Assembly (NCBI GenBank): GCA_945901085.1
Contig: CAMDJV010000019.1
Span: 1 to 64,000, forward strand
DNA length: 64,000 nucleotides
Source of the DNA: Rhodovarius crocodyli
Lineage (GTDB): Bacteria > Pseudomonadota > Alphaproteobacteria > Acetobacterales > Acetobacteraceae
Reading direction: 5' to 3'
Shown: positions 44,345 to 53,653 of the stretch, one piece after another
Layout: each line of letters begins with the position of its first letter
Position numbering within the stretch: the first letter of the stretch is position 1
Position numbers and translations under genes: made by a program
Notes under the pieces: generated by a model
The model's database searches: none
Told to the model about the DNA's origin: nothing
What the model saw: the letters and a program-made list of their open reading frames with translations, nothing else

Positions 44345-45313
44345 CTATGAGCCTTGGCGGAACACCCGCCGCAGCCAATCCCCGGCCAGGGCCACGGAGC
44401 GATCCGCCGCCGCCACCGCGCCGCAACTGCGCAGGAAGCCATGGGTGACGCCGGGGAAGAGTTCGCGTTCGACTGAGACGCCGGCGGCGGTGAGTTTGTC
44501 GGCCATGGCCTCGCTGTCGGAGGCCAGGACATCGAGGCCGGCCCAATGCAGCAGGCAGGGCGGCAGGCCGGCCAGTTCGGCGCGGAGTGGTGAGGCGAGC
44601 GGGTTCATGCGTGCCGCCGCGTCGGGGCAATAGGCGCGCCAGTAGAAATCCATCTTGGCCTGGGTGAGGCCATAGCCATCGGCGAATTCGCGGTAGCTGG
44701 GGGTGTCCAGCCGGTGGTCATAGACGCCGTAGTTCAGCAGCAGGCCGGCCAGGGGCGGGGAGGCTGGGGTGTCGCGCAGCAACAGGCCCAGGCCCGCGGC
44801 CAGGTTGGCGCCGGCACTGTCGCCACCGACGGCGATGCGGGTGCCATCGAGGCCGTGGGTGGAGCCATGTGCTGCGACCCAGCGGGTGACATCGGCGCAT
44901 TCATGCAGGGCATGGGGGAACATCACCTCGGGGGAGAGGGAGTAATCCACCAGCAGCACGGCGCAGCCTGCGGCGGCGGCGTATTCCCGCGCCATGCGGT
45001 CATGGCTGTCGATGCTGCCCCAGACCCAGCCGCCGCCATGGATATAGACCAGGCAGGGCAAAGAGCCGGGCTTGGGGCGGTGCAGGCGGCAGAGCAGGCG
45101 GCGGCCGCGGATGGGCAGCCAGAGCTCGCGGGTTTCATCCATCACCGGGCCGCCATCCTGCAGGGGGGCGCTTTGCAGGTCATTGATGCGGCGCGGCTCG
45201 TCGAAGGGTTTTTCGCGCGGGTCGGCGGGCAGGGTGAAGCTGGGCAGGCCGAGGGCGCGTTTGGCCAGGGCTTCGGTATAGGCTGCCATATCGGCATCCA
45301 TGCGCGGGTCCAT
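44345..45313 (-). CDS. alpha/beta hydrolase (hormone-sensitive lipase type)
   Basis: 322 residues. The oxyanion motif YIHGGGWVWGS and nucleophile elbow GGDSAGANLA identify the HSL/GDXG esterase family; Asp (GLDVLASDSE) and His (GVTHGFLR) complete the triad. Short-chain ester or carboxylesterase activity is expected; substrate unknown. The ATG at 45313 with AGGA eight bases upstream is preferred over a TTG at 45337. No signal peptide. Confidence 0.9.
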   Translation of the reverse strand: MDPRMDADMAAYTEALAKRALGLPSFTLPADPREKPFDEPRRINDLQSAPLQDGGPVMDETRELWLPIRGRRLLCRLHRPKPGSLPCLVYIHGGGWVWGSIDSHDRMAREYAAAAGCAVLLVDYSLSPEVMFPHALHECADVTRWVAAHGSTHGLDGTRIAVGGDSAGANLAAGLGLLLRDTPASPPLAGLLLNYGVYDHRLDTPSYREFADGYGLTQAKMDFYWRAYCPDAAARMNPLASPLRAELAGLPPCLLHWAGLDVLASDSEAMADKLTAAGVSVERELFPGVTHGFLRSCGAVAAADRSVALAGDWLRRVFRQGS

Positions 45314-45484
45314 CGGTGGGGTCCTGTTTCTGCTCAAGGGGAGAGTTTCCGCCGGATTTGCCGATTTGCAAACTGGGTGAGGCTTGGCGGCTCAGCCCGG
45401 CGCCAGGCTAGGTAGCGTTGACGGCGCGTGGTCCAGCCATTGTGCAGAGTATGAACCGCGATGCCGCGGCAACGCATCAGGCTG

Positions 45485-46486
45485 CTAGCCCCGCCGGCGG
45501 GCCGTGCCGTAGAGCATGGCGCCATTGCTGCCGTGAAACACCACGCGGCTGGCTATATCGCTGCCCTGGGCGTGCTGCATGAGGGCCTGCATATCCTCCT
45601 CGCCACGCAGCACCGGCTGCCAATCCATGAAGGCATCGAGATAGCCATCGCAGCGTATGCCGCGGGCCATGGCGGCGACCAGGATTTGGCCGCCGGGCCG
45701 GAGGGCGCTGGCCAGGGCGGCGATCATGCGCCCGGCGGCGGGGTCTTCCATGCCGTCGAGCAATCCGGGCACCAGGATGAGGTCGAACCGTCCAAAGCGC
45801 AGGGGGCGGGCGATCATGCGCCCCGGCGCCTCGCATAGGGTCTCGATGGGGGTGATGGAGGCATTTTGGCTCCGCACCACCTCAAGACAGGCATCGCGCG
45901 GGTCGATGGCCAGGATGCGCCCAGCCTCGCCGGCGCGCATGGACAATTCGAGCGCGCGGAAATGGCCGCAGCCGAGCATCAGGATGGCGGCTTTGGGGGT
46001 CTTGCTGATGGTGTCGTCAATGGCGTGGGCCATGATCCGGCGGCGCTCGCGCAGCGCGACTGCGGTTTCCAGCTCATGGGTGAAGAGGCGCACCTTGAGG
46101 CCGAGCGGGGTGGCCTGGGCGACGCGGTGGCGGGTGCTGGGATGGGCCAGGGCGAGGTCGAGCAATTCGGCCTCGGGGGCATCGGCGGTGGGGCGGTGGA
46201 ACATGGCCTGGGTCAGCGGGTCTTGCAGCAATTGCTGCGCGATGGGGTGGGCGCGCGCAATCTCCCGCCAATCCGGTGAGGCGGCGAAGGCGCGGTAGCG
46301 GTGGGTGAGGTCGAGCAGGGGCGGCAGGGCGCTGAGCGCGAGGCCGCTTTCCTGCCAATTGGCGGCGATGGTGTCGAGGCCAAGGCTGAGCTGGGCGTTG
46401 GTGAGGGGGCGTGCGGCAAAGCGATTGGTCTGCAGCAGAGAGGGCGTGAACAGGGGGGCCTCCAGGATCGGCGTTGGAGTCATCAT
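45485..46486 (-). CDS. SAM-dependent methyltransferase (class I), unknown substrate
   Basis: About 333 residues. The N-terminal half (1-165) is helical and without known motifs. The second half has a Rossmann methyltransferase core: AAILMLGCGHFRALELSM (SAM loop), ILAIDPRD (acidic residue binding ribose) and FDLILVPGLLDGM, ALRPGGQILVAA. The extra N-terminal region recalls methyltransferases that make 3-hydroxy fatty acid methyl ester signals (PhcB type), but this is a weak analogy. ATG ATG at 46486/46483; no clear ribosome site. Confidence 0.75.
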   Translation of the reverse strand: MMTPTPILEAPLFTPSLLQTNRFAARPLTNAQLSLGLDTIAANWQESGLALSALPPLLDLTHRYRAFAASPDWREIARAHPIAQQLLQDPLTQAMFHRPTADAPEAELLDLALAHPSTRHRVAQATPLGLKVRLFTHELETAVALRERRRIMAHAIDDTISKTPKAAILMLGCGHFRALELSMRAGEAGRILAIDPRDACLEVVRSQNASITPIETLCEAPGRMIARPLRFGRFDLILVPGLLDGMEDPAAGRMIAALASALRPGGQILVAAMARGIRCDGYLDAFMDWQPVLRGEEDMQALMQHAQGSDIASRVVFHGSNGAMLYGTARRRG

Positions 46487-46608
46487 AGCGTGATAATGAC
46501 GACGATTGCGAGCGTAAAAAGTAGCAAAACTCGTCAAAACTACGCAAATATATTACGCGGCGCGGCGCGGCGCGGCCTCAGGGCTTCCGTGGCGTCGAAG
46601 GCCGGCTT

Positions 46609-47214
46609 ATGCATCTCAACATGGCCGAACCGCTTATCACGATCATGACAGGGGCTGCCTTGGCGCCGTTTTTGCCCGATGTGGCGCGGCTGCGGGTCAA
46701 GGTCTTTGCCACCTGGCCCTATCTTTATGAGGCGCCTGAGGGGGCCGAGGCGCGGTACCTGCAAGCCTATGCGCAAAGCCCTGGGGCTGCGGTGGTGCTG
46801 GCCCGCGATGGCGCGGCGGTGGTGGGGGCCGCCACCTGTCAGCCCATGGCCGAGGCCTCGCAGGCGGTGCGGGAGGGCTTCTCCCGCAGTGGGGAGGACC
46901 CGGCGCAATGGTGCTATTTTGGCGAAAGCGTGCTGCTGGAGGCTTATCGCGGCCGGGGCCTGGGCGTGGCCTTCTTCGCCGCGCGGGAGGCGCATGCGCG
47001 CGCGCTTGGCCTGCAGGGGGCGGCGTTTTGTGCGGTGGTGCGCAACCATAATGATCCGCGCCGGCCCGCTGACCATGTGGCGCTGGATGGTTTTTGGCGG
47101 CGGCGGGGTTATGCGCCCCGGCCCGAATTATCCTGCATCATGCATTGGGCCGAGCCTGGCGATGCGGGTCGGCAGACGCCGCATGCGCTGAGTTTCTGGA
47201 CCCGGCGGCTGTGA
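46609..47214 (+). CDS. GNAT family N-acetyltransferase
   Basis: 201 residues with the acetyl-CoA loop YRGRGLGVAFF (motif A, R/QxxGxG/A) and flanking strands CYFGESVLLE and CAVVRNHNDP. Acyl acceptor unknown. ATG at 46609, with an alternative at 46621. Its stop overlaps the nitrilase GTG start (GTGA), so it is the first gene of the GNAT-nitrilase-lpxB operon. An unusual GCGGC repeat (46556-46576) lies just upstream. Confidence 0.85.
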   Translation: MHLNMAEPLITIMTGAALAPFLPDVARLRVKVFATWPYLYEAPEGAEARYLQAYAQSPGAAVVLARDGAAVVGAATCQPMAEASQAVREGFSRSGEDPAQWCYFGESVLLEAYRGRGLGVAFFAAREAHARALGLQGAAFCAVVRNHNDPRRPADHVALDGFWRRRGYAPRPELSCIMHWAEPGDAGRQTPHALSFWTRRL

Positions 47215-48083
47215 GGCTGGGGGCGCTGGCCTGGGAGGTGGGGCGGCCGCTGAGCCTGGCCGATTTCGCCGCCCGGCTCGATGCGCGCATCGCCGAAGCG
47301 GCGCCGCGGGCTGATCTGCTGCTGCTGCCCGAATATGCCTGCATGGAATTGGCCCCCGCTTTGGCGCGCGAGGCCGGTTGTGCGGGCGAATTGGCCGCCA
47401 TGGTGGAGGCGGGTGAGGCGGTGCTGGCGGTGATGCGCGCCGCCGCCCAGCGCCATAGCATCTGGCTGCAGCCGGGCAGCCTGCCGATGCGCGCCGGCGG
47501 CGGGCGGGAGGTGGTGAACCGCGCGCCGCTCATTCGCCCCGATGGCGCTATGGCCTTTCAGGATAAATGGCACATGACCCGTTTTGAGGCCGAGCAATGG
47601 GGGGTGGGCCGCGGCCATGCGCCGGCGGTCTTCGAGACGCCTTGGGGGCTGATCGGTGTTTCGATCTGCTATGATGCGGAATTCCCTGACCATGTCCGCG
47701 CCCAGGTGGCGGCCGGGGCCTGGCTGATTTTGGTGCCGAGTTGCACCGATACGGCGCATGGGTTTTTCCGCGTGGCGATCTCGGCCCGGGCGCGGGCGGT
47801 GGAGAATCAGTGTTTTGTCGCCATGGCGGGCACCACCGGGGCGGCGCCATGGTCGGCCACGCTGGATGAGAATTGCGGTGCTGCGGCGGTCTATGGCCCG
47901 GCTGATCGCGGTTTTGCTGCCGATGGGGTGGTGGTGCAGGGGGAGATGGACGCGCGGGCCTGGGTTTTCGCCAGCTTGGACGAGGGCGCGATTCATACGG
48001 TGCGTGCTGGGGGGCAGGTGCGCAACCATCGGGATTGGTCGGGCGCGGCCATGCCCCGGGCCGTGGCGGCGGGCTTCGCATGA
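47211..48083 (+). CDS. carbon-nitrogen hydrolase (nitrilase superfamily)
   Basis: 290 residues with the Glu-Lys-Cys triad: Glu41 in LLLPEYACM, Lys in FQDKWHMTRFE, and Cys in GVSICYDAEFP. Members hydrolyse C-N bonds in amides, nitriles or N-carbamoyl compounds. GTG start overlaps the acetyltransferase stop, and its stop overlaps lpxB (4 bases each). The operon suggests shared regulation with an acetyltransferase of an amine substrate. Confidence 0.9.
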   Translation: MRLGALAWEVGRPLSLADFAARLDARIAEAAPRADLLLLPEYACMELAPALAREAGCAGELAAMVEAGEAVLAVMRAAAQRHSIWLQPGSLPMRAGGGREVVNRAPLIRPDGAMAFQDKWHMTRFEAEQWGVGRGHAPAVFETPWGLIGVSICYDAEFPDHVRAQVAAGAWLILVPSCTDTAHGFFRVAISARARAVENQCFVAMAGTTGAAPWSATLDENCGAAAVYGPADRGFAADGVVVQGEMDARAWVFASLDEGAIHTVRAGGQVRNHRDWSGAAMPRAVAAGFA

Positions 48084-49288
48084 CCTTGGTCTATCTCATT
48101 GCCGGTGAGGCCTCGGGGGATGTTCTGGGGGCGCGGCTGATGGCCGCCTTGCGCGCCCGCTGCCCGGGGCTGCGCTTTGCCGGGGTGGGTGGGGCGCGGA
48201 TGGCGGAGCTGGGGTTTGAAAGCCTGTTTCCCATGCGCGAATTGGCGCTGATGGGACTTTTGGAGGTGCTGCCGAATATTCGGCGCCTGGCGCGGCGGAT
48301 GGATGAGACGGTGGCGGATATCGCCGCGCGAAAGCCCGATGTGATCGTGACCATCGACAGCCCGGGTTTTTGCCTGCGCGTGGCGGGGCGTGTGCGGCCT
48401 TTGGGGATACCACTGGTGCATTACGTGGCGCCGCAGCATTGGGGCTGGCGGCCGGGGCGGGTGAAGAAGCTGGCGGCGCGGGTGGATCGGGTGCTGGCGC
48501 TGCTGCCCTTCGAGCCGCCCTGGTTTGAGGCGCATGGCATTGGGGTGGATTTCGTCGGCCATCCGGTGCTGGAATCGGGGGTGGATCTGGGCGATGCCGC
48601 CGCCTTCCGGGCGCGGCATGGCGTGGCGGCGGATGAGCGGCTGGTGATGGTGATGCCGGGGTCGCGGCGGACCGAGGTGTCCAGGCTGCTGCCGATTTTT
48701 GGCGCAGCGCTGCGGCTTTTGCCGCCAGGGCTGCGCGCTGTGGTGCCGCTGGCGGGGCCGGTGGAGGAGGTGGTGCGCGCGGGTGTCGCCGATTGGCCGC
48801 TCGCGCCCATTCTGTTGCAGGGGGTGGCCGAGAAGGCCGATGCCTTTGCCGCCTGCGAGGCAGGGCTGATCAAGAGCGGCACCTCGACCTTGGAGGCGGC
48901 GGTGGCGGGGCTGCCGCATCTGGTGGCCTATAAGGTCAATCCGGTGACGGCGGCGATTGTGCGGCGGTTGATGCAGGTGCGCTTCATCTCCATCACCAAT
49001 CTGCTGGCCGAGCGTGAGGTGGTGCCGGAATTCGTCCAGGATGCCTGTACACCGGAGATTTTGGCGCAAGGGCTGCGCGCATTGCTCGATGGCGGGGAGA
49101 TGCCCACCCAGCGGGCCTGGAACAAGGTGCGGGCGGGCGGGGCCGATTATGCCGGCAATGCCGCAAGCCAGCGCGCCGGCTTTGCCGAGGTGTTGGCCCG
49201 GTTGCAACCCCAGGGGTTGCGGCCGAGCGAGGCGGCGGCGGAGGCGGTGCTGCGGGTGATGCTTCAGCAGGTTGCTGAAGAACGCTGA
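48080..49288 (+). CDS. lpxB: lipid-A-disaccharide synthase
   Basis: 402 residues. IAGEASGDVLGA at the N-terminus, HYVAPQHWGWRPGR, VDFVGHP and the donor site KSGTSTLEAAVAGLPHLVAYK mark LpxB, which joins UDP-2,3-diacylglucosamine to lipid X at the inner membrane in lipid A synthesis. Usual length. Unlike the common lpxD-fabZ-lpxA-lpxI-lpxB cluster, here it follows acetyltransferase and nitrilase genes. Its stop codon lies in the left arm of a long terminator hairpin. Confidence 0.95.
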   Translation: MTLVYLIAGEASGDVLGARLMAALRARCPGLRFAGVGGARMAELGFESLFPMRELALMGLLEVLPNIRRLARRMDETVADIAARKPDVIVTIDSPGFCLRVAGRVRPLGIPLVHYVAPQHWGWRPGRVKKLAARVDRVLALLPFEPPWFEAHGIGVDFVGHPVLESGVDLGDAAAFRARHGVAADERLVMVMPGSRRTEVSRLLPIFGAALRLLPPGLRAVVPLAGPVEEVVRAGVADWPLAPILLQGVAEKADAFAACEAGLIKSGTSTLEAAVAGLPHLVAYKVNPVTAAIVRRLMQVRFISITNLLAEREVVPEFVQDACTPEILAQGLRALLDGGEMPTQRAWNKVRAGGADYAGNAASQRAGFAEVLARLQPQGLRPSEAAAEAVLRVMLQQVAEER

Positions 49289-49359
49289 TGGTGGGCGAGA
49301 AGAGCGAAAGGGCTTTGCCCGGGCAAAGCTCTTTCGCTCTTTTTTTCACCATCAGCGTT
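49281..49359 (+). terminator. nested hairpin terminator of lpxB (repeat module B family)
   Basis: Outer 13-bp stem AACGCTGATGGTG (49281-49293) / CACCATCAGCGTT (49347-49359) encloses an inner stem GAGCGAAAGGGCTTTGCCC / GGGCAAAGCTCTTTCGCTC with one mismatch and essentially no loop, followed by TTTTTTT. The left arm includes the lpxB stop. The core and frame match module B at 5164, so a dispersed repeat seems to have become the lpxB terminator. Confidence 0.85.
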
Positions 49360-49379
49360 TTTCAGCCCCGACCACAATG

Positions 49380-50600
49380 TCACCCGCCGCTGAGCGCCTG
49401 GGCGATGGCCACCAGCTTCATATCGGCGCCGCGCCAGCCAATGATGGAGAGCCCCACCGGCTTTCCACCAGCGCTGCCCAGCGGCAGGTTCACTTGCGGC
49501 AGCCCGGCCATGCCGGCGAAGGAGGTCAGCACGCCGATCCGCCCCGATAGCGCATCCGTTTCGCGCAGTGGCAGGCCAAGCGGTGGCGCGGTGAAGGGGG
49601 TGGTGGGCATGCACAGAATGGCCCCACCCTCCAGCAACATCCTCGCCCGGGCGATGATGCGATGGCGGGTGATCCGCGCGATCTCCAGCTGTTCTGGGGT
49701 GATGGTGGAGCCAAAGGCCAAATTGCGCGCCACATTGAAGGCGAAGGCCGGGTTCTCGCGGTCGATCCAGTCGCGGATACCGGCCCAGGCCTCGCTGCGC
49801 TGGATGATGTTGCGCTGGTCGTTCCACAGGGTGATTTCGCCGGGCTCGCCCAGGTTCAGGCGCTGGGCGGGGCCGAGCAGGCCTTCCAGCCGCGCCACCA
49901 CCGGCTCCATCGCCTCTGCCACTTCGGCATCGGCGATGGCGAAGGCATCCTCGGCCAGCAGCAGGGCAGGGGCCTGGGGCGCGGTGGGGGCTTCGCCAAA
50001 AATCACCTCCGAGAGGCGGGCGAAGGTTTGGGCATCGCGCGCGAACCAGCCGGCGGTGTCAAAGCTCGGCGCCTGCTTGCAGACGCCGATAAAGGGCAGC
50101 CGGCCATGGGTGGGGCGGATGCCGTAAATCCCGCAAAGGCTGGCCGGCACCCGCACCGAACCGCCGGTATCGGTGCCCAGCGCCATATCAGCCAGGCCCG
50201 CCGCCACCACCGAGGCCGAGCCGCTGGAGGAGCCGCCGGGCAGGCAGCCCGGTGCTGCGGGGTTGGGCGGGGTGCCGAAGAACTGGTTAAAGCCCAATAT
50301 GCCAAAGGAGATTTCGCAGGTGATGGTCTTGCCCACCAGCGCCGCGCCGGCATCGAGCAGCCGCTGCACCATCCAGCCATGCGCGGTGGGGATGGGGTGG
50401 CTGCGCGCCCAATCCGGGTTGGAGGCGCCGGTGGGCGCGCCCGCCACATCGAAGAGATCCTTGGCGGCAAAGCTGAGACCGGCAAGCGGGCCCTGGCCCG
50501 ACCCAGGCAGGGTCAGGCGGGGCCCGGGCAGGAAACCATCATGGAGCGGGTGCAAGGCGTCTGTCCCTTTCAGCTGATTTAGATCGGATCGCGGTGTCAC
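49380..50600 (-). CDS. amidase (amidase signature family)
   Basis: About 406 residues with the Ser-cisSer-Lys triad: Lys in FAAKDLFDVAG, cis-Ser in PGGSSSGSASVVAAG and the nucleophile Ser in GTDTGGSVRVPASLCG. Cleaves a small amide; AtzF-like or indoleacetamide-type are the nearest groups. Start: GTG at 50600 overlapping the MFS stop (GTGA) is used; a TTG at 50555 with AAAGGG upstream is a serious alternative because conserved sequence begins there (LHPLHDGF). Second gene of an MFS-amidase operon. Confidence 0.88.
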   Translation of the reverse strand: MTPRSDLNQLKGTDALHPLHDGFLPGPRLTLPGSGQGPLAGLSFAAKDLFDVAGAPTGASNPDWARSHPIPTAHGWMVQRLLDAGAALVGKTITCEISFGILGFNQFFGTPPNPAAPGCLPGGSSSGSASVVAAGLADMALGTDTGGSVRVPASLCGIYGIRPTHGRLPFIGVCKQAPSFDTAGWFARDAQTFARLSEVIFGEAPTAPQAPALLLAEDAFAIADAEVAEAMEPVVARLEGLLGPAQRLNLGEPGEITLWNDQRNIIQRSEAWAGIRDWIDRENPAFAFNVARNLAFGSTITPEQLEIARITRHRIIARARMLLEGGAILCMPTTPFTAPPLGLPLRETDALSGRIGVLTSFAGMAGLPQVNLPLGSAGGKPVGLSIIGWRGADMKLVAIAQALSGG

Positions 50601-51835
50601 GGCGGGGCTGGCATGAAGCGCCGCGCCCGTGCCAGCAGCGCCCCCACCAAGGCGAGTTGCGCCAGGCTGAAGGCGATGCCCGCCCACCAGGCGGCCGCGT
50701 AGAAGCCCACGCCGTCATAGATCGCCCCGGCCAGCCATGCGCCGAATGCCATGCCCGCCAGCGAGCACATCAGCAGCGCGGGCACGCGCCAGGTGACCTC
50801 TATGGCCGGGAACAACTCGCGCACCGCCAGCACATAGGCAGGCACGATGCCGGCAAAGCCCAGCCCATAGGCTGCCGCGGCAAAGAACAGCCCCGCCTCA
50901 TCGAGGGTGGCGAGAAAGCCCAGCATGCCCAGCGTCTGGGCTATGCCACCGAGCGTGATCGTCCATAGCCCACCCAGGCGGTCCGACAGCCAGCCCCAGA
51001 ATTGGCGCGACAGAAAGGCCGCCAGCAGCAGCACCGACAGCATTGCTGCGCCGCGCGATGTCGCGATCCCCAGATCACCACAGAAGGCGACCAGATGCGC
51101 CGCGGGCATCGCCATCGGCACGCAGCATAGGAAGCTTGCCGCGGCCAGCAGGGCCAGCGCCTTATTGGGCGCCATGCCCAGAACCTGCGCCCCCGCTATG
51201 GAGCGTATGCCGCCCATCCCGGCCTGAGCCACTGGCGGTGGGCGCAGCACCAGCACGGCCAGGGCCACGATGATGGCGGCCGCCAATATGCCATAGACCA
51301 ACATGGTCGCCCGCCAGCCAAAGCTGTTGATCGTCCGCTCGAACACGGTCGGCCAGATAAAGCCCGCGACATATTGGCCGGACGAGACCAAGGCCAGCGC
51401 CGAGCCGCGGCGGCGGTCGAACCAGAGCGAGACATAGGCGAGCATGGGCGGGAAAAGCGCGCCATTGCCGAATAGGCCCACCCCCAGCCCAATGCCCACC
51501 AGCAGCGACCAGGGCTCGGCCAGCGAGGCAATAGCCAGCCCGGTGAAGATGGCGATGCCGCCCAGCATGGCCACGGCCCGCTGCCCGAAACGCCCGGCGA
51601 GCAGGCCGCACAGCACCCCACCCACCCCTGTGCCCAGATAGCCGAGGGCCGTGGCCAGCGAGGGCAGGGAACGGCCAGAGTCCAGCGTCTGTGCGATGGG
51701 AACAAGGCCGATCACCACCGTCATCGAGGCACCCGAGGCCAGGCAGAGCATGGTGAGCGTGGCGCAGGCAATGTACCAGGATTGACGGGTTTCGATGCTG
51801 TGCATCGTCCCGGCCCGCGTCGCTCCATGTGCCAT
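50597..51835 (-). CDS. MFS transporter
   Basis: 412 residues, twelve hydrophobic segments in two halves with the Major Facilitator loop GRFGQRAVAMLGG between segments 2 and 3 and a basic loop FDRRRGSALAL. The layout is like OxlT/monocarboxylate-type carriers. ATG at 51835 has GGAG nine bases upstream (alternative ATG 51805). Probably imports the amidase substrate or exports its acid product. Confidence 0.9.
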   Translation of the reverse strand: MAHGATRAGTMHSIETRQSWYIACATLTMLCLASGASMTVVIGLVPIAQTLDSGRSLPSLATALGYLGTGVGGVLCGLLAGRFGQRAVAMLGGIAIFTGLAIASLAEPWSLLVGIGLGVGLFGNGALFPPMLAYVSLWFDRRRGSALALVSSGQYVAGFIWPTVFERTINSFGWRATMLVYGILAAAIIVALAVLVLRPPPVAQAGMGGIRSIAGAQVLGMAPNKALALLAAASFLCCVPMAMPAAHLVAFCGDLGIATSRGAAMLSVLLLAAFLSRQFWGWLSDRLGGLWTITLGGIAQTLGMLGFLATLDEAGLFFAAAAYGLGFAGIVPAYVLAVRELFPAIEVTWRVPALLMCSLAGMAFGAWLAGAIYDGVGFYAAAWWAGIAFSLAQLALVGALLARARRFMPAPP

Positions 51836-52016
51836 TGGCGTTGTTCTCCGCGAACAACTTCCGCCCTGCGCGCCGCGAGGGCAACCCCGCCCGGCCATGG
51901 GGGATAGCCTTGGCCTGTGGCAAAACCCATGATCTCTCCAGCAGCAAGGCGAAGCCTGATGGCGGCATCCAGCCGCTGTGAGACCGCCATCCCCTTCAAG
52001 ACCAAGGACCGACAGC

Positions 52017-53624
52017 ATGGCCCATCCGAAATTCAGAGCCCATCGCCCCCTCATTATGGGCCGGCGCGGCGCGGTGGCGAGCAATCATCCGGTTGCGACG
52101 GAAGCGGGCATGGCGGTGCTGCGCGCGGGCGGCAATGCGGCGGATGCCACGGTGGCCGTCTCGCTCACCCTGGGCGTGGTGGAGCCGCATATGTCGGGCC
52201 TGGGCGGGGATAGCTTTTACCATGCCTGGCACGCGGCCAGCGGGCAGGGCAGCACCTATAATGGCACCGCCCCAGCGCCCCGCCTCGCCACGGTTGAGCG
52301 CTATAAGGCGGCCGGGGGCATTCCCAATCACGGGCCGCTTTCGGTGCAGACGCCCGGGATGGTGGCGGGGCTGGCGGCGCTGCATGCCGCCCATGGCTCA
52401 ATGCCATGGGCACGGCTGGTCGAGCCCGCCATCGAGGCCGCGCAGCACGGCTTCGCCGCCACCCATGCCCTGCGGCATTTCTGCGAGGAAAATCGCCATC
52501 GGCTGGAGCCCAATGCGCTGAGCCGGGCGATATTTCTGCCCGATGGCGCTGCCCCGCCGCTGGGTGCGCTGGTGTTGCAACCCGCCCTGGCGCTGACGCT
52601 GCGCCGCCTGGCCGAGGCGGGGGCGGAGGATTTTTATCGCGGCGCCCTGGCGCGCGCGCTGAGCGCTGCGATGCAGGCCGCAGGCGCGCTGCCCGATGCA
52701 CAGGATTTGGCCGGGGTCCAGGCGCGCATCGCCCCGCCCATCTGCGTCCCCTATCGCGACTTCGAATTGCGGCAGACGCCGCCAAACTCCATGGGCTTTG
52801 CGATGCTGCAAATGCTGCGCATCCTGGAGCAATTCGATATCAGCACGATGGAATGGGGCAGTGCCGCGCTGATCCATTTGATGGTGGAGGCCAAGAAGCG
52901 CGCCTTTCTGGACCGCGAGGCGCATGCCGGCAGCGAGCACCCGCCGCTGGAGATGCTGCTCTCGGCGCAGCGCGCGGCGGAGCATGCGGCGATGATAGGG
53001 CCACGCGCCGCGCATCTGCCGGTGCGGGGCCTGGCCGAGGCCGATACCACCTATTTCTGCGTGGTGGATGCGGCGGGCAATGCCGTCTCTGCCATTCAGT
53101 CGATCAACTCCTCCTTTGGTTCGGGGGTGATGGCGGGCGAGAGTGGCATTCTGCTGAATAACCGCATGTCCTATTGGCATTTGGAGGAAGGGCACGCGAA
53201 TACGCTGCGCCCCGGCCGGAGGGTGCGCCACACGATGAATGCGCCCATGCTGATGCGCCATGGTCGGCCATGGCTGGTCTTCGGCACGCCGGGTGCGGAC
53301 AATCAGGTGCAGGTCAATTTCCAGGTGCTGGTCGCCATGGCGGATTTCGGGATGGACCCGCAACAGGCGCTGGAGGCGCCGCGTTGGAGCTCCTCCCAGC
53401 CCGGGCAGGAATCCAACTGGCCGCATGGTGGGGGAGATGTGCTGACGCTGGAGCGCGGTATCGGCGAGGCTGTGGCGGCGGAATTGCGCGGCCTGGGCCA
53501 TGGCGTGAAGATTGTGGGCGACCTCGAAGGCCCATGCAGTGTCGAGGCCATTCGCATCCTCGATAATGGCGTGCGCATGGCTGCCTCCGACCCGCGCCGC
53601 GATGGCTGGGCCGGCGCCTGGTGA
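52017..53624 (+). CDS. gamma-glutamyltransferase family protein (cytoplasmic)
   Basis: 535 residues of the Ntn-hydrolase gamma-glutamyltranspeptidase family: early motifs RRGAVASNHPVATEAG and LRAGGNAADATVAVSL; autocatalytic Thr (about 344) in EADTTYFCVVDAAGNAV; the small subunit then has SFGSGVMAGESGILLNNRMS. No signal peptide, unlike periplasmic Ggt, so probably a cytosolic gamma-glutamyl or acylase-type enzyme acting on amides. AAGGA precedes the ATG. Divergent from the MFS-amidase pair with about 180 bases between. Confidence 0.9.
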   Translation: MAHPKFRAHRPLIMGRRGAVASNHPVATEAGMAVLRAGGNAADATVAVSLTLGVVEPHMSGLGGDSFYHAWHAASGQGSTYNGTAPAPRLATVERYKAAGGIPNHGPLSVQTPGMVAGLAALHAAHGSMPWARLVEPAIEAAQHGFAATHALRHFCEENRHRLEPNALSRAIFLPDGAAPPLGALVLQPALALTLRRLAEAGAEDFYRGALARALSAAMQAAGALPDAQDLAGVQARIAPPICVPYRDFELRQTPPNSMGFAMLQMLRILEQFDISTMEWGSAALIHLMVEAKKRAFLDREAHAGSEHPPLEMLLSAQRAAEHAAMIGPRAAHLPVRGLAEADTTYFCVVDAAGNAVSAIQSINSSFGSGVMAGESGILLNNRMSYWHLEEGHANTLRPGRRVRHTMNAPMLMRHGRPWLVFGTPGADNQVQVNFQVLVAMADFGMDPQQALEAPRWSSSQPGQESNWPHGGGDVLTLERGIGEAVAAELRGLGHGVKIVGDLEGPCSVEAIRILDNGVRMAASDPRRDGWAGAW

Positions 53625-53653
53625 TCAACCCATAGGCCCAAAGGGGATGAGCC

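Noticed and set aside
46556-46576. GCGGC-type repeat as a regulatory array or CRISPR-like repeat
   Set aside because: A short simple-sequence run of GCGGC/GCGCG units with no spacers; best taken as slippage in GC-rich DNA.
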